Of a stretch of 64,000 bases of DNA, positions 39,993 through 49,136 are shown one piece after another. Both the position numbers and the translations under genes were made by a program. The notes below the pieces were generated by a model that was not told the DNA's origin, did no database searches, and was given only the letters and a program-made list of their open reading frames with translations. The stretch's first letter is position 1. Every line of letters starts with the position of its first letter. Source of the stretch: Bradyrhizobium sp. U87765 SZCCT0048 (GTDB lineage: Bacteria > Pseudomonadota > Alphaproteobacteria > Rhizobiales > Xanthobacteraceae); contig NZ_JAFCMM010000001.1 in NCBI RefSeq assembly GCF_018131225.1, positions 124,001-188,000 of the forward strand, read 5' to 3'.

Positions 39993-41516
39993 TCAGGAGC
40001 GTCGGTGCGCATTGAGGCGGCGCTCGACGAACAGCGAATAGCGCGACATGCCGAAGCAGAACACGAAGTAGATGATGCCGGTGAAGGCGAATCCGGTGAA
40101 CAGCGTCGTCGGCGTCGCCCACACCGGGTCGGCGAACGCCGCCCGCAGCGATCCCAGCAGGTCGAAGATGGCGACGATCAGGACCAGCGTGGTGTCCTTG
40201 AACAGGGCGATGAAGCTGTTGACGAGGCCGGGAATGACATGGCGCAGCGCCTGTGGCAACACCACGAGCGAGGTCGTCTTCCAGTACGACAGCCCGAGCG
40301 CGCTCGCCGCCTCCGCCTGCCCGCGCGGGATCGCCTGCAGGCCACCGCGAATGACCTCGGCATTGTAGGCGCCGGCGAACAGCGCGATGCCGATCAGCAC
40401 GCGCAGCAGGCCGTCGATGGTGAAGTTGCCCGGCAGGAACAGCGGCAGCATGTAGGTTGCAAAAAACAACACCGTAATCAACGGCACACCGCGCCAGAAC
40501 TCGATGAAGGCGATGGCGAACACGCGGACCAGTGGAATGCTGGCGCGCCGGCCGAGCGCGAGTGCGATGCCGATCGGCATCGAGCCGACGATGCCGGTGA
40601 CCGAGACGATGAGGGTCACGAGAAGGCCGCCATAGAGGCGGCTGTCGACCACCGGCAGTCCGCCGCGGTCGAGCCCGAGGGCTGCGATGACAAGGCCGAT
40701 GCAGGCGAACGTGACCGCGCTGACGACAAGTGCACGCCAGCCGGTGCGGAACGCGCCGTTGAGCAGGAACAGCAGCGCCGAGACGACGATGGCGGTGAGC
40801 ACGAGGTCCGCCCAGACCGGTTGTCCGGTCGCACGAATTGCCTCGCGCAGCCATGTCAACGGCATGATCGGGATGGCGAGCACACTGCCGAGCAGGACCA
40901 GCGCCTTGCCGAGGGCCAGTGGTATGAGGCCGAGCGTACCCTGCCCCTCGCCCAGTGCCGCCAGCCCGCGGCCAGCCTCGACCAGGCTGTTGGCGAGACC
41001 GAGCGCGCCATCGGCGAACCATGTGAAGCCGAAGCCGGCAATGCCGCCGCCGCGCAGCAGGAAGAACGCCACCACGGGAAAGGCCAGGAAGAACAGCCCC
41101 GCATTCAGCGCCTTCGCCGGCAGGCGCGGAATCAGAAGCGGAAGCAGCAGCGCGGCCGCGAGCAGGAAGATCAGGTTGACGCGCCAGCGCGCCTCGGCCG
41201 GATAGAAGCCATAGATCAGTTGGATCAGCTTGGCCTGGATGAACGGCCAGCACGCGCCGACCGGACGGCCGATGGCCTCGGGCAGGCAGGCGTTGCGGTC
41301 CTGGCCTTGCCATACGGCGTCGACAAGCAGAAAGCGGATCGTCGGCACCAGGACGCTGGCGAACAGCAGCGCACTGACGATGGTCAGCACTGCGTTCGTC
41401 GGGGTATTGAACAGCCGCGTGCGCACAAAACCGATCAGTCCTGTCGTGACCATCGGCGCCGGACGCTGCGGCGCCAGGTCCCGGCGGACGAAAGCGCTGG
41501 CGGGCGTGTCCGTCAT
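39993..41516 (-). CDS. aapM: General amino-acid ABC importer, permease (AapM)
   Basis: A 507-residue polytopic permease. The ABC permease domain is at the C-terminus, with the EAA loop [25 protein letters not shown] split around residues 395-420 and preceded by [16 protein letters not shown]-terminal blocks include the usual loop with [22 protein letters not shown]. The protein seems longer than typical AapM (roughly 380-400 residues from memory): a hydrophobic stretch of about 110 residues sits in the middle (about 160-290). The start overlaps the aapQ stop by 4 bp (ATGA). Confidence 0.92.
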   Translation of the reverse strand: MTDTPASAFVRRDLAPQRPAPMVTTGLIGFVRTRLFNTPTNAVLTIVSALLFASVLVPTIRFLLVDAVWQGQDRNACLPEAIGRPVGACWPFIQAKLIQLIYGFYPAEARWRVNLIFLLAAALLLPLLIPRLPAKALNAGLFFLAFPVVAFFLLRGGGIAGFGFTWFADGALGLANSLVEAGRGLAALGEGQGTLGLIPLALGKALVLLGSVLAIPIMPLTWLREAIRATGQPVWADLVLTAIVVSALLFLLNGAFRTGWRALVVSAVTFACIGLVIAALGLDRGGLPVVDSRLYGGLLVTLIVSVTGIVGSMPIGIALALGRRASIPLVRVFAIAFIEFWRGVPLITVLFFATYMLPLFLPGNFTIDGLLRVLIGIALFAGAYNAEVIRGGLQAIPRGQAEAASALGLSYWKTTSLVVLPQALRHVIPGLVNSFIALFKDTTLVLIVAIFDLLGSLRAAFADPVWATPTTLFTGFAFTGIIYFVFCFGMSRYSLFVERRLNAHRRS

Positions 41517-42721
41517 GTCGCACCGAGGCTTCGGTTGAGGCGCCAGCCGTAGACGCTCATGAGCGCGCTGGTGATCAGCGAAATCACGAGATAGACGCCC
41601 ATCGTGATGGCGATGATCTCGATCGCCTGCCCGGTCTGGCTCAGCGTTGTGCCGGCGAACACCGAGAACAGGTCGGGATAGCCGATGGCGACCGCGAGCG
41701 AGGAGTTCTTGGTCAGGTTGAGGTACTGATTGGTGAGCGGCGGCAGGATCACCCGCATCGCCTGCGGGATGACAATGAGGCGCAGCGTGGCACCGCGCGA
41801 CAGGCCGAGCGATTCCCCGGCCTCCATCTGTCCCCGGTTGACCGAGAGCACGCCGGCGCGGACGATCTCGGCGATGAACGCTGCGGTATAGGTCGACAGC
41901 GCGACGGTCAGCGCGACGAATTCGGGGATGATGCGCGTGCCGCCGGCGAAGTTGAAACCGCGGAGTGCCGGCATCTCGAAGCTCAGAGGCGCTCCGTATG
42001 CCAGAGCGGTGATCGCCGGCAGACCGACCAGCGCCGCGAGGCTGTACGGCCACAGCCGCAACCGGCGGCCATATTCGTACAGCGCGTGGCGCCTGTAGAC
42101 TCGCAGGCCGGCGGCAATGATGATGGCAAGAACGAGTGCCGCAACGAACGGAAAAAATCCATCGAGCGGGACCGGCCGGGGCACGACGAAGCCACGGTTG
42201 TTGAGAAATGCGCCGCCGAACAGCGACAGGCTCTGACGCGGGCTCGGCAATGCCGCGAGCACTGCGAGATACCAGAACAGGATCTGGAACAGCAGCGGCA
42301 GGTTACGAACGAGTTCGACATAGCCGCCGGCAAGACGCGCCAGCAGCCAGTTCGGCGACAGCCGTCCGAGACCGATCATGAAGCCGATCACGGTCGCGAA
42401 CACGATCCCGATCACGGAGACGACCAGGGTGTTCAGCAGCCCGACGACGAACACGCGTCCGTAGGTGCTGGATTCCGAGAACGGGATCAGCGCCTGGCTG
42501 ACCGCGAATCCGGCCGTGTTGGAGAGGAAGCCGAAACCCGAGGCGGTATGCTGCGCCTGAAGGTTGGCGCGAGCGTTGGCCACGATCTCATAGCCGACCC
42601 ACGCGAGAAGGGCGAGCAGGACGAGTTGCAGCACGACGCCGTTCCACCCGGCCCTGCCGCCGAGCGCGCGCCGCAGCTTGTGGCGGAGCTGCGACGGCGG
42701 TGGGCGGGCATCGATCGCCAT
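41513..42721 (-). CDS. aapQ: General amino-acid ABC importer, permease (AapQ)
   Basis: A 402-residue polytopic permease. It starts with a basic cytoplasmic segment and one membrane helix, followed by the family blocks [35 protein letters not shown], and the EAA loop [24 protein letters not shown] (split). It forms a heterodimeric channel with AapM. The ATG at 42721 is 23 bp after the aapJ stop. Confidence 0.94.
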   Translation of the reverse strand: MAIDARPPPSQLRHKLRRALGGRAGWNGVVLQLVLLALLAWVGYEIVANARANLQAQHTASGFGFLSNTAGFAVSQALIPFSESSTYGRVFVVGLLNTLVVSVIGIVFATVIGFMIGLGRLSPNWLLARLAGGYVELVRNLPLLFQILFWYLAVLAALPSPRQSLSLFGGAFLNNRGFVVPRPVPLDGFFPFVAALVLAIIIAAGLRVYRRHALYEYGRRLRLWPYSLAALVGLPAITALAYGAPLSFEMPALRGFNFAGGTRIIPEFVALTVALSTYTAAFIAEIVRAGVLSVNRGQMEAGESLGLSRGATLRLIVIPQAMRVILPPLTNQYLNLTKNSSLAVAIGYPDLFSVFAGTTLSQTGQAIEIIAITMGVYLVISLITSALMSVYGWRLNRSLGAT

Positions 42722-42744
42722 GGTGCGGCGTTCTGCCGGCGGTC

Positions 42745-43761
42745 TCAGCGGATCGGCGGCGCGTACTGGATGCCGCCCTGGTTCCACAGCTTGTTGAGGC
42801 CGCGGGAGATCTGCAGCTTCGAACCGGCGCCGACGTTGCGATCGAACGACTCGCCGTAGTTGCCGACCGCGCGGATGATGCGGGAGAACCAGTCCTTGGT
42901 CAGGCCGAGCTGCTCGCCGAGATTGCCGTCGGTTCCATAGATGCGCTTGAGCTCCGGCTTGTCGGATTTTGCCATCTCGTCGACGTTCTTTTGCGTGATG
43001 CCAAGTTCTTCCGCATTGACCATCGCGAACAGCGTCCATTTGACGATGTCGAACCACTGGTCGTCGCCGTGGCGAACCACCGGGCCGAGCGGTTCCTTGG
43101 AGATCACCTCGGGAAGCACGGCGTGATCGTTCGGGTTCGCGAGCTTGAGCCGTTCGGCATAGAGCTGGGAGACGTCGGCGGTGAACACGTCGCAGCGCCC
43201 GGCTTCGTACGCCTTCACGGTTTCATCGGCGGTGCTGAACGCGATGATCTCGTACTTCATGTTGTTGGCCTTGAAGTAGTCGGCCACGTTCTGCTCGTTG
43301 GTGGTGCCGGTCTGCACGCACAGCGAAGCGCTGTTCAGCTCGAGCGCCGAATTCACCTTGAGCGACTTGCGCACCAGGAAGCCCTGCCCGTCATAGTAGC
43401 TCACGCCGGTATAGTTGAGGCCGAGCGAGGTGTCGCGCGACAGCGTCCAGGTCGAATTGCGCGACAGCACATCGATCTCGCCGGACTGCAGCGCGGTGAA
43501 GCGATCCTTGGCCGACAGCGGCACGAACTTGACCTTGGCCGGATCGTCGAACAAGGCGGCGGCGATGGCGCGGCAGACGTCGACGTCGAGCCCTGCCCAG
43601 TTGCCCTTGTCGTCGGGAGCCGAGAATCCCGGCAGTCCCTGGCTGACGCCGCAGGACAGAACGCCGCGGTCCTTCACGGTCTTCAGCGTCTGTGCCTCGG
43701 CGCCCTGGAGTGAAGCGCCAGCGATCAGCACGAGGGCGGAGACGACGGACAGGCGTTTCAT
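42745..43761 (-). CDS. aapJ: General amino-acid ABC importer, periplasmic binding protein
   Basis: A 338-residue periplasmic solute-binding protein. The signal peptide is residues 1-23, with cleavage predicted at AEA-QT. The family blocks are LKTVKDRGVLSCGVSQGLPGFS, GLDVDVCRAIAAALF, SRNSTWTLSRDTSLGLNYTGVSYYDGQGF (read in two parts) and the later SKEPLGPVVRHGDDQW. It captures amino acids for AapQMP. ATG 43761 is chosen for the signal peptide. First gene of the operon and divergent from the lyase gene. Confidence 0.95.
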   Translation of the reverse strand: MKRLSVVSALVLIAGASLQGAEAQTLKTVKDRGVLSCGVSQGLPGFSAPDDKGNWAGLDVDVCRAIAAALFDDPAKVKFVPLSAKDRFTALQSGEIDVLSRNSTWTLSRDTSLGLNYTGVSYYDGQGFLVRKSLKVNSALELNSASLCVQTGTTNEQNVADYFKANNMKYEIIAFSTADETVKAYEAGRCDVFTADVSQLYAERLKLANPNDHAVLPEVISKEPLGPVVRHGDDQWFDIVKWTLFAMVNAEELGITQKNVDEMAKSDKPELKRIYGTDGNLGEQLGLTKDWFSRIIRAVGNYGESFDRNVGAGSKLQISRGLNKLWNQGGIQYAPPIR

Positions 43762-43892
43762 GACAGGACCTTTCACATTGGCGGCGCATATGGCCGAGCG
43801 CCCCGCGCGCAAAACCATGCTATGGATGCGCGGCAGGACGGGATAAACCTTTGCGGCGCATAACAGAACGGCGGCCCTTGCAGGTCAAGGGG

Positions 43893-43921
43893 TTGACGGC
43901 TTCCTTCCCCCGTCCTCTTAT
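43893..43921 (+). promoter_or_regulatory. Putative sigma-70 promoter of the cystathionine beta-lyase gene
   Basis: TTGACG (43893-43898) and TCTTAT (43916-43921) with a 17-base spacer, giving a predicted start near 43928 and a 75-nt leader. No SAM riboswitch motif is recognisable in that leader. Confidence 0.45.
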
Positions 43922-44002
43922 CGGTCCGCATCGTTCCGTTCGCGTCGCTGAGGAGCGAGCCGAATCTCCCTCATCACCCGAATTTTGCTGTCGTCTGCTG
44001 CC

Positions 44003-45187
44003 ATGGCCGATTCCAAGGATCCTCGCCTCGCCCCCGAAACAGCGCTCGTGACCGCGGGCCGTGACACCGTGGCGCAGAAGGGGTTTGTCAATCCGCCGAT
44101 CGTGCGCGGCTCGACCGTGCTCTATCCCACGGCCGACGACCTGCTGCATCATCGCAGCGAATTCTCCTATGGCCGCCACGGCACGCCGACGACCCGGGCG
44201 CTGCAGGACGCGCTGATCGCGCTCGAGGGGCCGCAATGCAAGGGCGTCGGCCTCGCCCCCTCCGGCCTTGCGGCGATCTCGACCGCGCTGCTGGCGGTGC
44301 TCAAGGCCGGCGATCATCTGCTTGTCGCCGACAGCATCTACCGTCCGACCCGTGCGTTCTGTGACGGCCTGCTGACACGTTACGGCATCGAGGCCACCTA
44401 CTTCGATCCGCTGATCGGCGGGGGCATCGAAGCGTTGTTCCGGCCCAACACCCGCGTTGTCATGGTCGAGGCGCCGGGGTCGCAGTCATTCGAGATGCCG
44501 GACATTCCGGCGATCGCGGCTGTCGCGCACGCCCGTGATGCGCTGGTCATCGACGACAACACCTGGGCGACGCCATTGTTTCATCGTTCGCTCGAACAGG
44601 GCGTCGACATCAGCGTGCAGGCCGGCACCAAATACATCGGCGGCCATTCCGACATCATGTTCGGGACCATTTCCGCCAATGCCAGGGCCTGGCCGCTGAT
44701 TACCGAGGCGATCCGGCTGCTCGGCGTCTGCGTCGGCCCGGATGATGTCTTTCTGGCGTTGCGCGGCCTGCGCACGCTGGCGGTACGACTTGCCCATCAC
44801 CAGCAGGCCGGCATCGAGATCGCGCGCTGGCTCGCCGAACGCCCCGAGGTGCAGCGGGTGCTGCATCCCGCCCTCGACGGGGATCCCGGTCACGCCATCT
44901 GGAAGCGGGATTTCACCGGCGCCAGCGGGCTGTTCAGCATCGTCCTCAAGCCCGCGCCGCAGGCCGCGGTCAATGCCTTGCTCGATACCCTGACGCTGTT
45001 CGGCATGGGATTCTCCTGGGGCGGCTTCGAGAGCCTTGTCATCCCCTTCGACTGCGCGTCCTATCGGACCGCGACGAACTGGGAGCCCGGCGGTCCGACG
45101 CTGCGCTTTCACATCGGTCTCGAGCAGATCGACGATCTCAAGGCCGATCTCGCGCGCGGCTTCGCGGCGTTCAACGCCGCAGTGTAA
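44003..45187 (+). CDS. metC: Cystathionine beta-lyase
   Basis: A 394-residue PLP enzyme of the Cys/Met metabolism family. PLP lysine is Lys210 in VQAGTKYIGGHSD. Other blocks are YGRHGTPTTRALQDAL, LAPSGLAAISTALLAVL, and FSWGGFESLVIP near the C-terminus. The last is typical of MetC, which cleaves cystathionine to homocysteine, pyruvate and ammonia. Related specificities (gamma-lyase, homocysteine-forming sulfhydrylase) cannot be excluded. The ATG at 44003 is preferred over one six codons earlier. Confidence 0.9.
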   Translation: MADSKDPRLAPETALVTAGRDTVAQKGFVNPPIVRGSTVLYPTADDLLHHRSEFSYGRHGTPTTRALQDALIALEGPQCKGVGLAPSGLAAISTALLAVLKAGDHLLVADSIYRPTRAFCDGLLTRYGIEATYFDPLIGGGIEALFRPNTRVVMVEAPGSQSFEMPDIPAIAAVAHARDALVIDDNTWATPLFHRSLEQGVDISVQAGTKYIGGHSDIMFGTISANARAWPLITEAIRLLGVCVGPDDVFLALRGLRTLAVRLAHHQQAGIEIARWLAERPEVQRVLHPALDGDPGHAIWKRDFTGASGLFSIVLKPAPQAAVNALLDTLTLFGMGFSWGGFESLVIPFDCASYRTATNWEPGGPTLRFHIGLEQIDDLKADLARGFAAFNAAV

Positions 45188-45260
45188 CGCAGCGTTTCGC
45201 GCTCGCGCGGGTGGAAACGCAGCCCACAGATCCCATATGTCGTGAAGCGTCGAGCGCGCG

Positions 45261-45280
45261 CGACACGACCTGACGTGTCG
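45261..45280. promoter_or_regulatory. Inverted repeat upstream of the Na/Pi cotransporter gene
   Basis: CGACACG / CGTGTCG with a 6-base spacer lies 74 bp after metC and 86 bp before the cotransporter ATG. Without a T-run it is more likely an operator than a terminator. It does not resemble a Pho box. Confidence 0.3.
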
Positions 45281-45365
45281 ATCCGTACTGCCGTGAGAGT
45301 GTCCGCGGCAGCCCCCTGAACAGCCGGGCCATTGTCCGGCAGGACCGTGGACGGAGACGCAGAGC

Positions 45366-47054
45366 ATGGGAACCCTTGTCCTTCTCGATCTGATGGGCGC
45401 CGTTGCGCTGCTGTTGTGGGGCCTGCACATGGTCCGCAGCGGCATCCTGCGCGCGTTCGGCGGCGAGCTGCGCAAGGGCCTGTCGAGGGCGCTCGGCAAT
45501 CGCTTCACTGCTTTTGCTGCGGGCCTGGGCCTCACCGCAGTGCTCCAGAGCAGCACGGCGACCGCGCTGATCACGACTTCGTTCGCCGCAGAAGGTCTCG
45601 TTGCCCTCGCCCCGGCGCTCGCGATCATGCTCGGCGCCAATGTCGGCACCACACTGATCGTCCAGCTGCTGTCGTTCAATATCGCCGAGGTCGCGCCGAT
45701 CCTGTTCATCCTTGGTCTCGTCGCCTTTCGCAACGGACCGCGCAGCCGCATCAAGGACATGGGCCGGGTGTCGATCGGCCTTGGTCTGATGCTGCTGTCA
45801 CTGCACATCCTGCTCGACACGCTCGCGCCGGCTGAGAACGCGCCGGCGGTGCGCGTGCTGATGGGCGCGATCACCGGCGATCCGGTGCTGTGCATCGTCA
45901 TCGCTGCTGCCGTGACCTGGGCGGCGCATTCCAGCGTCGCCACCGTCCTGCTTGTCATGTCGCTGGCCTATTCGCAGTTCATCACGCCGGCGGCCGCGAT
46001 TGCGCTGGTGCTCGGCGCCAACCTCGGCAGCGCCATCAATCCGATCATCGAGGGCGCGCGCCGCGATCGCCCCGAGAGCTATCGCCTGCCCGTCGGCAAC
46101 CTCGTCAACCGTCTGGCCGGCATCGCGCTGGTGCTGCCGTTGCTGCATCCGCTGAGCCAGATGGCCGCGCAGTGGCAGCCGGACATGGCAAAGCTGACGG
46201 CCCAGATCCACGTCGTCTTCAACATCGTGACGGCGGTTGCCTTCATCGGCATTCTCGGTCCGCTGGCCCGCCTGCTGGAGCGCGTGTTCCCGGTTCGCGC
46301 CCTCGCCGACGATCCCGCGGCGCCGCGCTACCTCGACGCCAGTGCCATCGAGACGCCGGCGCTGGCGCTTGTCGATGCCGCCCGCGAGACGCTGCGTGTC
46401 GGCGACATGGTCGAGATCATGCTGCACAAGGTGATGATCGCGCTGCTGACCAACGACCGCGCGCTGGCGGCCGACGTCTCGCGCATGGACAACACCGTCG
46501 ATCGCCTGCACGAGGCGATCAAGCTCTATCTCACCCGCCTGACGCGCGGCAGCCTCGACGAGCACGAGGGCCATCGTGCCATGGAGATCATCGCGTTCGC
46601 GATCAATCTCGAGCATGTCGGCGATATCATCGACAAGAATCTCAGCGAACTGGCAGCCAAGAAGACCAGGCGCCGGCTGCAGTTCTCGCCGGAGGGGGCG
46701 GCCGAACTCGCCGCCTTCCACAGGCGTGTGCTGGATAGCCTGCGGCTGGCGTTCGCGGTGTTCATGTCCGGTGACGTCGATGGTGCACGACAGTTGCTCG
46801 CCGACAAGACCGAGCTGCGGGCCATCGAGGTCGCGGCCACCGAGCGCCATCTCGACCGCCTGCGTGAAGGCCGTCCGGAGACCGTCGAGACCACGTCGCT
46901 GCATCTCGACGTGCTGCGCGACCTCAAGCGAATTCACTCGCACATCAGCGCGACGGCCTACCCGGTGCTGGAAGCCGCGGGCGAATTGCCGCCGCTGGAA
47001 AAGCCCGAGCACGGCCATTCGCCGCTGGCCACGACGGCGCGGCCGGCGACCTGA
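45366..47054 (+). CDS. Na/Pi cotransporter family protein with PhoU domain
   Basis: A 562-residue protein with two Na/Pi cotransporter (NptA-type) repeats, marked by LTAVLQSSTATALITTSF and by AAHSSVATVLLVMSLAY. About eight membrane helices fill the first 310 residues. The C-terminal PhoU-like helical domain (about 335-545) includes DRLHEAIKLYLTRLTRG and INLEHVGDIIDKNLSEL. It is likely a sodium-driven phosphate exporter or importer, perhaps gated by the PhoU part. No other pho genes are adjacent. Confidence 0.9.
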   Translation: MGTLVLLDLMGAVALLLWGLHMVRSGILRAFGGELRKGLSRALGNRFTAFAAGLGLTAVLQSSTATALITTSFAAEGLVALAPALAIMLGANVGTTLIVQLLSFNIAEVAPILFILGLVAFRNGPRSRIKDMGRVSIGLGLMLLSLHILLDTLAPAENAPAVRVLMGAITGDPVLCIVIAAAVTWAAHSSVATVLLVMSLAYSQFITPAAAIALVLGANLGSAINPIIEGARRDRPESYRLPVGNLVNRLAGIALVLPLLHPLSQMAAQWQPDMAKLTAQIHVVFNIVTAVAFIGILGPLARLLERVFPVRALADDPAAPRYLDASAIETPALALVDAARETLRVGDMVEIMLHKVMIALLTNDRALAADVSRMDNTVDRLHEAIKLYLTRLTRGSLDEHEGHRAMEIIAFAINLEHVGDIIDKNLSELAAKKTRRRLQFSPEGAAELAAFHRRVLDSLRLAFAVFMSGDVDGARQLLADKTELRAIEVAATERHLDRLREGRPETVETTSLHLDVLRDLKRIHSHISATAYPVLEAAGELPPLEKPEHGHSPLATTARPAT

Positions 47055-47069
47055 ACGGCTCCGGCGGTT

Positions 47070-47402
47070 CTACTCGCCGGACGCCGTCTGCCGGCCGTAC
47101 AGCATGATGAAATAGAGATTGCGCGCGTAGACCACGAGGCCGAGCGCCTGGCCGGCGATGAACACCGGGTCACGGCGATAGAGCGCATAGATCAGCAGCA
47201 GCACGCCGCCGCCGACGGAGAAGAACCAGAACGCCGACGGCACCACGCTCTTGCGCGCCCGTTCGGAGGCGATCCACTGCACCACGAAGCGCATCGTGAA
47301 CAGCGCCTGGGCAGCGAAGCCCAGCACCACCCAGCCGTCGAAATTCATGACAAAGACGTCATGCAGGTAAGCGCTGAGCTTGGTCAGGATATCAGCCGAC
47401 AT
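47070..47402 (-). CDS. Lipid-A-disaccharide synthase N-terminal-domain (LAB_N) membrane protein
   Basis: A 110-residue small membrane protein of the LAB_N family with three hydrophobic helices. Signature: FTMRFVVQWIASERARKSVVPSAFWFFS (positions about 35-62), then YALYRRDPVFIAGQALGLVVYARNLYF. Despite the name it has no glycosyltransferase activity of its own. It resembles small multidrug-resistance-like flippase parts and usually follows a GT2 gene, as here, in lipid A or polyprenyl-phosphate sugar clusters. Its start overlaps the GT2 gene by 11 bp. Confidence 0.9.
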   Translation of the reverse strand: MSADILTKLSAYLHDVFVMNFDGWVVLGFAAQALFTMRFVVQWIASERARKSVVPSAFWFFSVGGGVLLLIYALYRRDPVFIAGQALGLVVYARNLYFIMLYGRQTASGE

Positions 47403-48159
47403 GGGCAGTCACCTCGGTTGCGACCGGCGTGGATTTCTTGCGCCGGATCAGCCACCACACCCCTGCGAGGTCCATGATGCCGACCCAGAGCCGGTCGAAG
47501 AAGCCATAGTTCGAAACGCCGGCATGGCGCGGGCGATCGATCACATCGACGTAAGCGATCTCGAAGCCTTCACGCCGAACCAGCGCCGGCAGGAAGCGGT
47601 GCAGTCCGTCGAAATACGGCAACGACAGGAAGACGTCGCGGCGGAACGCCTTGAGGCCGCAGCCGGTGTCGCGTGTGCCGTCGCGCAGCACCGACTTGCG
47701 TACGGCGTTGGCCACGCGCGACTGGAATTTCTTGAAGCCGGTGTCCTTGCGGCCGACGCGCTGGCCGGCGACGAGACCGAGCCTGGCGCCGCCCTCCTCG
47801 AGGCAACCGATGAGGTCGCGCAGGAATTGCGGATTGTTCTGGCCGTCGCCATCGAGGGTGGCAACGATGGCGCCGCGGGCGAAACGCACGCCGGTGCGCA
47901 CGGCCGCGGACTGGCCGGACGACTGGGCATGACGGATCTGACGCAGTTCCGGATGTGTCCGCATCAGCTCCGTCAGGCGATCGGCGGTGGCGTCGGTCGA
48001 GCCGTCGTTGACGTAGATGATCTCGTAGGCCCAGCGGCCGTCGAGCGCGGCCACGATCTCGGCGATCAGCGGGGCGACATTGTCCTGCTCGTTGCGGACC
48101 GGCACGACGATCGACACCGCGGGAACCGGGCGGGCGGCATCGGAAGGCATGGTGTTCAT
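47392..48159 (-). CDS. GT2 polyprenyl-phosphate glycosyltransferase (DPM1/ArnC-like)
   Basis: A 255-residue glycosyltransferase A-fold enzyme. VSIVVPVRNEQDNVAPLIAEI opens the domain. The metal site is DGDGQNNP, acceptor region GCGLKAFRRDVF, and the C-terminus has one hydrophobic membrane-associating helix (IMDLAGVWWLI). It likely transfers a sugar from a nucleotide donor onto undecaprenyl phosphate at the cytoplasmic face, to feed the ArnT-like enzyme encoded upstream. The ATG at 48159 gives the family start. A CAGGC / GCCTG hairpin lies in the 173-bp gap to the phosphatase gene (48251-48265). Confidence 0.9.
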   Translation of the reverse strand: MNTMPSDAARPVPAVSIVVPVRNEQDNVAPLIAEIVAALDGRWAYEIIYVNDGSTDATADRLTELMRTHPELRQIRHAQSSGQSAAVRTGVRFARGAIVATLDGDGQNNPQFLRDLIGCLEEGGARLGLVAGQRVGRKDTGFKKFQSRVANAVRKSVLRDGTRDTGCGLKAFRRDVFLSLPYFDGLHRFLPALVRREGFEIAYVDVIDRPRHAGVSNYGFFDRLWVGIMDLAGVWWLIRRKKSTPVATEVTAHVG

Positions 48160-48332
48160 CGTTCTATCAATCCGCCGGACACAGCCGTTGCGCAGGCAAG
48201 CGCCACGGCGCCGGCCGATTGCTGAAAACCTCTTTTCGTCCAATATCTTGCAGGCTTTTGGCCTGTCAGGGCCAAGATGGCTCTCGGACGCGGACGCTTC
48301 TTATGGGGCTGCGGCCCTCCCGGCAACCCCTT

Positions 48333-49136
48333 TCAGCCGATGGCCGCCCCCGGCAAGGGCGTGATCCGCCCGTCATCGGCGATCATGAAGCCGAGCCGGC
48401 GGGCGGCGAACCATTGCCGGACGACCATGGCGCCGACGACACCGACCATGCCGCCGGCAATGACGTCGCTCGGATGGTGGGCGAGCAGCACGAGACGCGT
48501 GAGGATGATCAGGACGGCATAGGCCGCCATCACGTAGCGGGTGCGCGGCCAAACCGCGGCGACGGCGAAAGCGAGCGAGAACGCCGTGATGGCGTGGGCC
48601 GACGGCAGGCTGGCGTACTGCGGCGACCACGTCAGCGGCGAGAAATGGAAGGCGTCGGGGGTGCCGCCCACGAACGGCCGGCCGCGGCCGATGATGCCCT
48701 TGAGCACTTCGCCGGCGATGTTCGGGACGGCGACCGCCAGGAACACGAACGACAGCCGTTCGTTGAGCGCGGCGCATTGCGCGCGCCGCAGCCCCGATAA
48801 GGCCGGAAGCGCGACAAGGCTCAGCAGCACCAGCGCGCCGCACGCCCACAGCACGTATTCCGACTTGCCGAAATCGGTGAGAATGCGCGCCTGCCACAAC
48901 TCCGGGGCGCCGCGGGAGGGCATCGCGCGAATGACCGGCACGTCGAGGGTCAGCATCAGGAGCACCGCCACGACGATCGTGCCGCCGACGAGCAGCGCGA
49001 CCTGCCCTGCGAGCCGCCGCCGTGCCGCCGGTGCGTGCGAGTGTGACGGCGCGTGGAACAGCCGTCCCAGCGACAGCGCCGCGTAGCGGACGAGCGCGAC
49101 CGGATAGGCGGCGCGGTCCTTCGTGTCGCCGGCCAT
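48333..49136 (-). CDS. PAP2-family membrane phosphatase
   Basis: A 267-residue phosphatidic-acid-phosphatase type 2 enzyme with about six membrane helices. The three catalytic motifs are KGIIGRGRP, SLPSAHAITAF and RLVLLAHHPSDV. LpxE/LpxF-like and undecaprenyl-pyrophosphate phosphatases share this fold. Its place between two polyprenyl-sugar enzymes points to lipid A or carrier-lipid dephosphorylation. The start is ATG at 49136 or the adjacent GTG, overlapping the upstream stop. Confidence 0.9.
   Translation of the reverse strand: MAGDTKDRAAYPVALVRYAALSLGRLFHAPSHSHAPAARRRLAGQVALLVGGTIVVAVLLMLTLDVPVIRAMPSRGAPELWQARILTDFGKSEYVLWACGALVLLSLVALPALSGLRRAQCAALNERLSFVFLAVAVPNIAGEVLKGIIGRGRPFVGGTPDAFHFSPLTWSPQYASLPSAHAITAFSLAFAVAAVWPRTRYVMAAYAVLIILTRLVLLAHHPSDVIAGGMVGVVGAMVVRQWFAARRLGFMIADDGRITPLPGAAIG

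Noticed and set aside
39993..42053. Fusion of AapQ and AapM in one 686-codon frame
   Set aside because: The upstream part of this frame is the shadow of aapQ. AapM has its own ATG at 41516 in an ATGA overlap.
43928..44002. SAM riboswitch in the leader of the cystathionine beta-lyase gene
   Set aside because: The conserved SAM-II or SAM-I core sequences and pseudoknot pairings are not seen.
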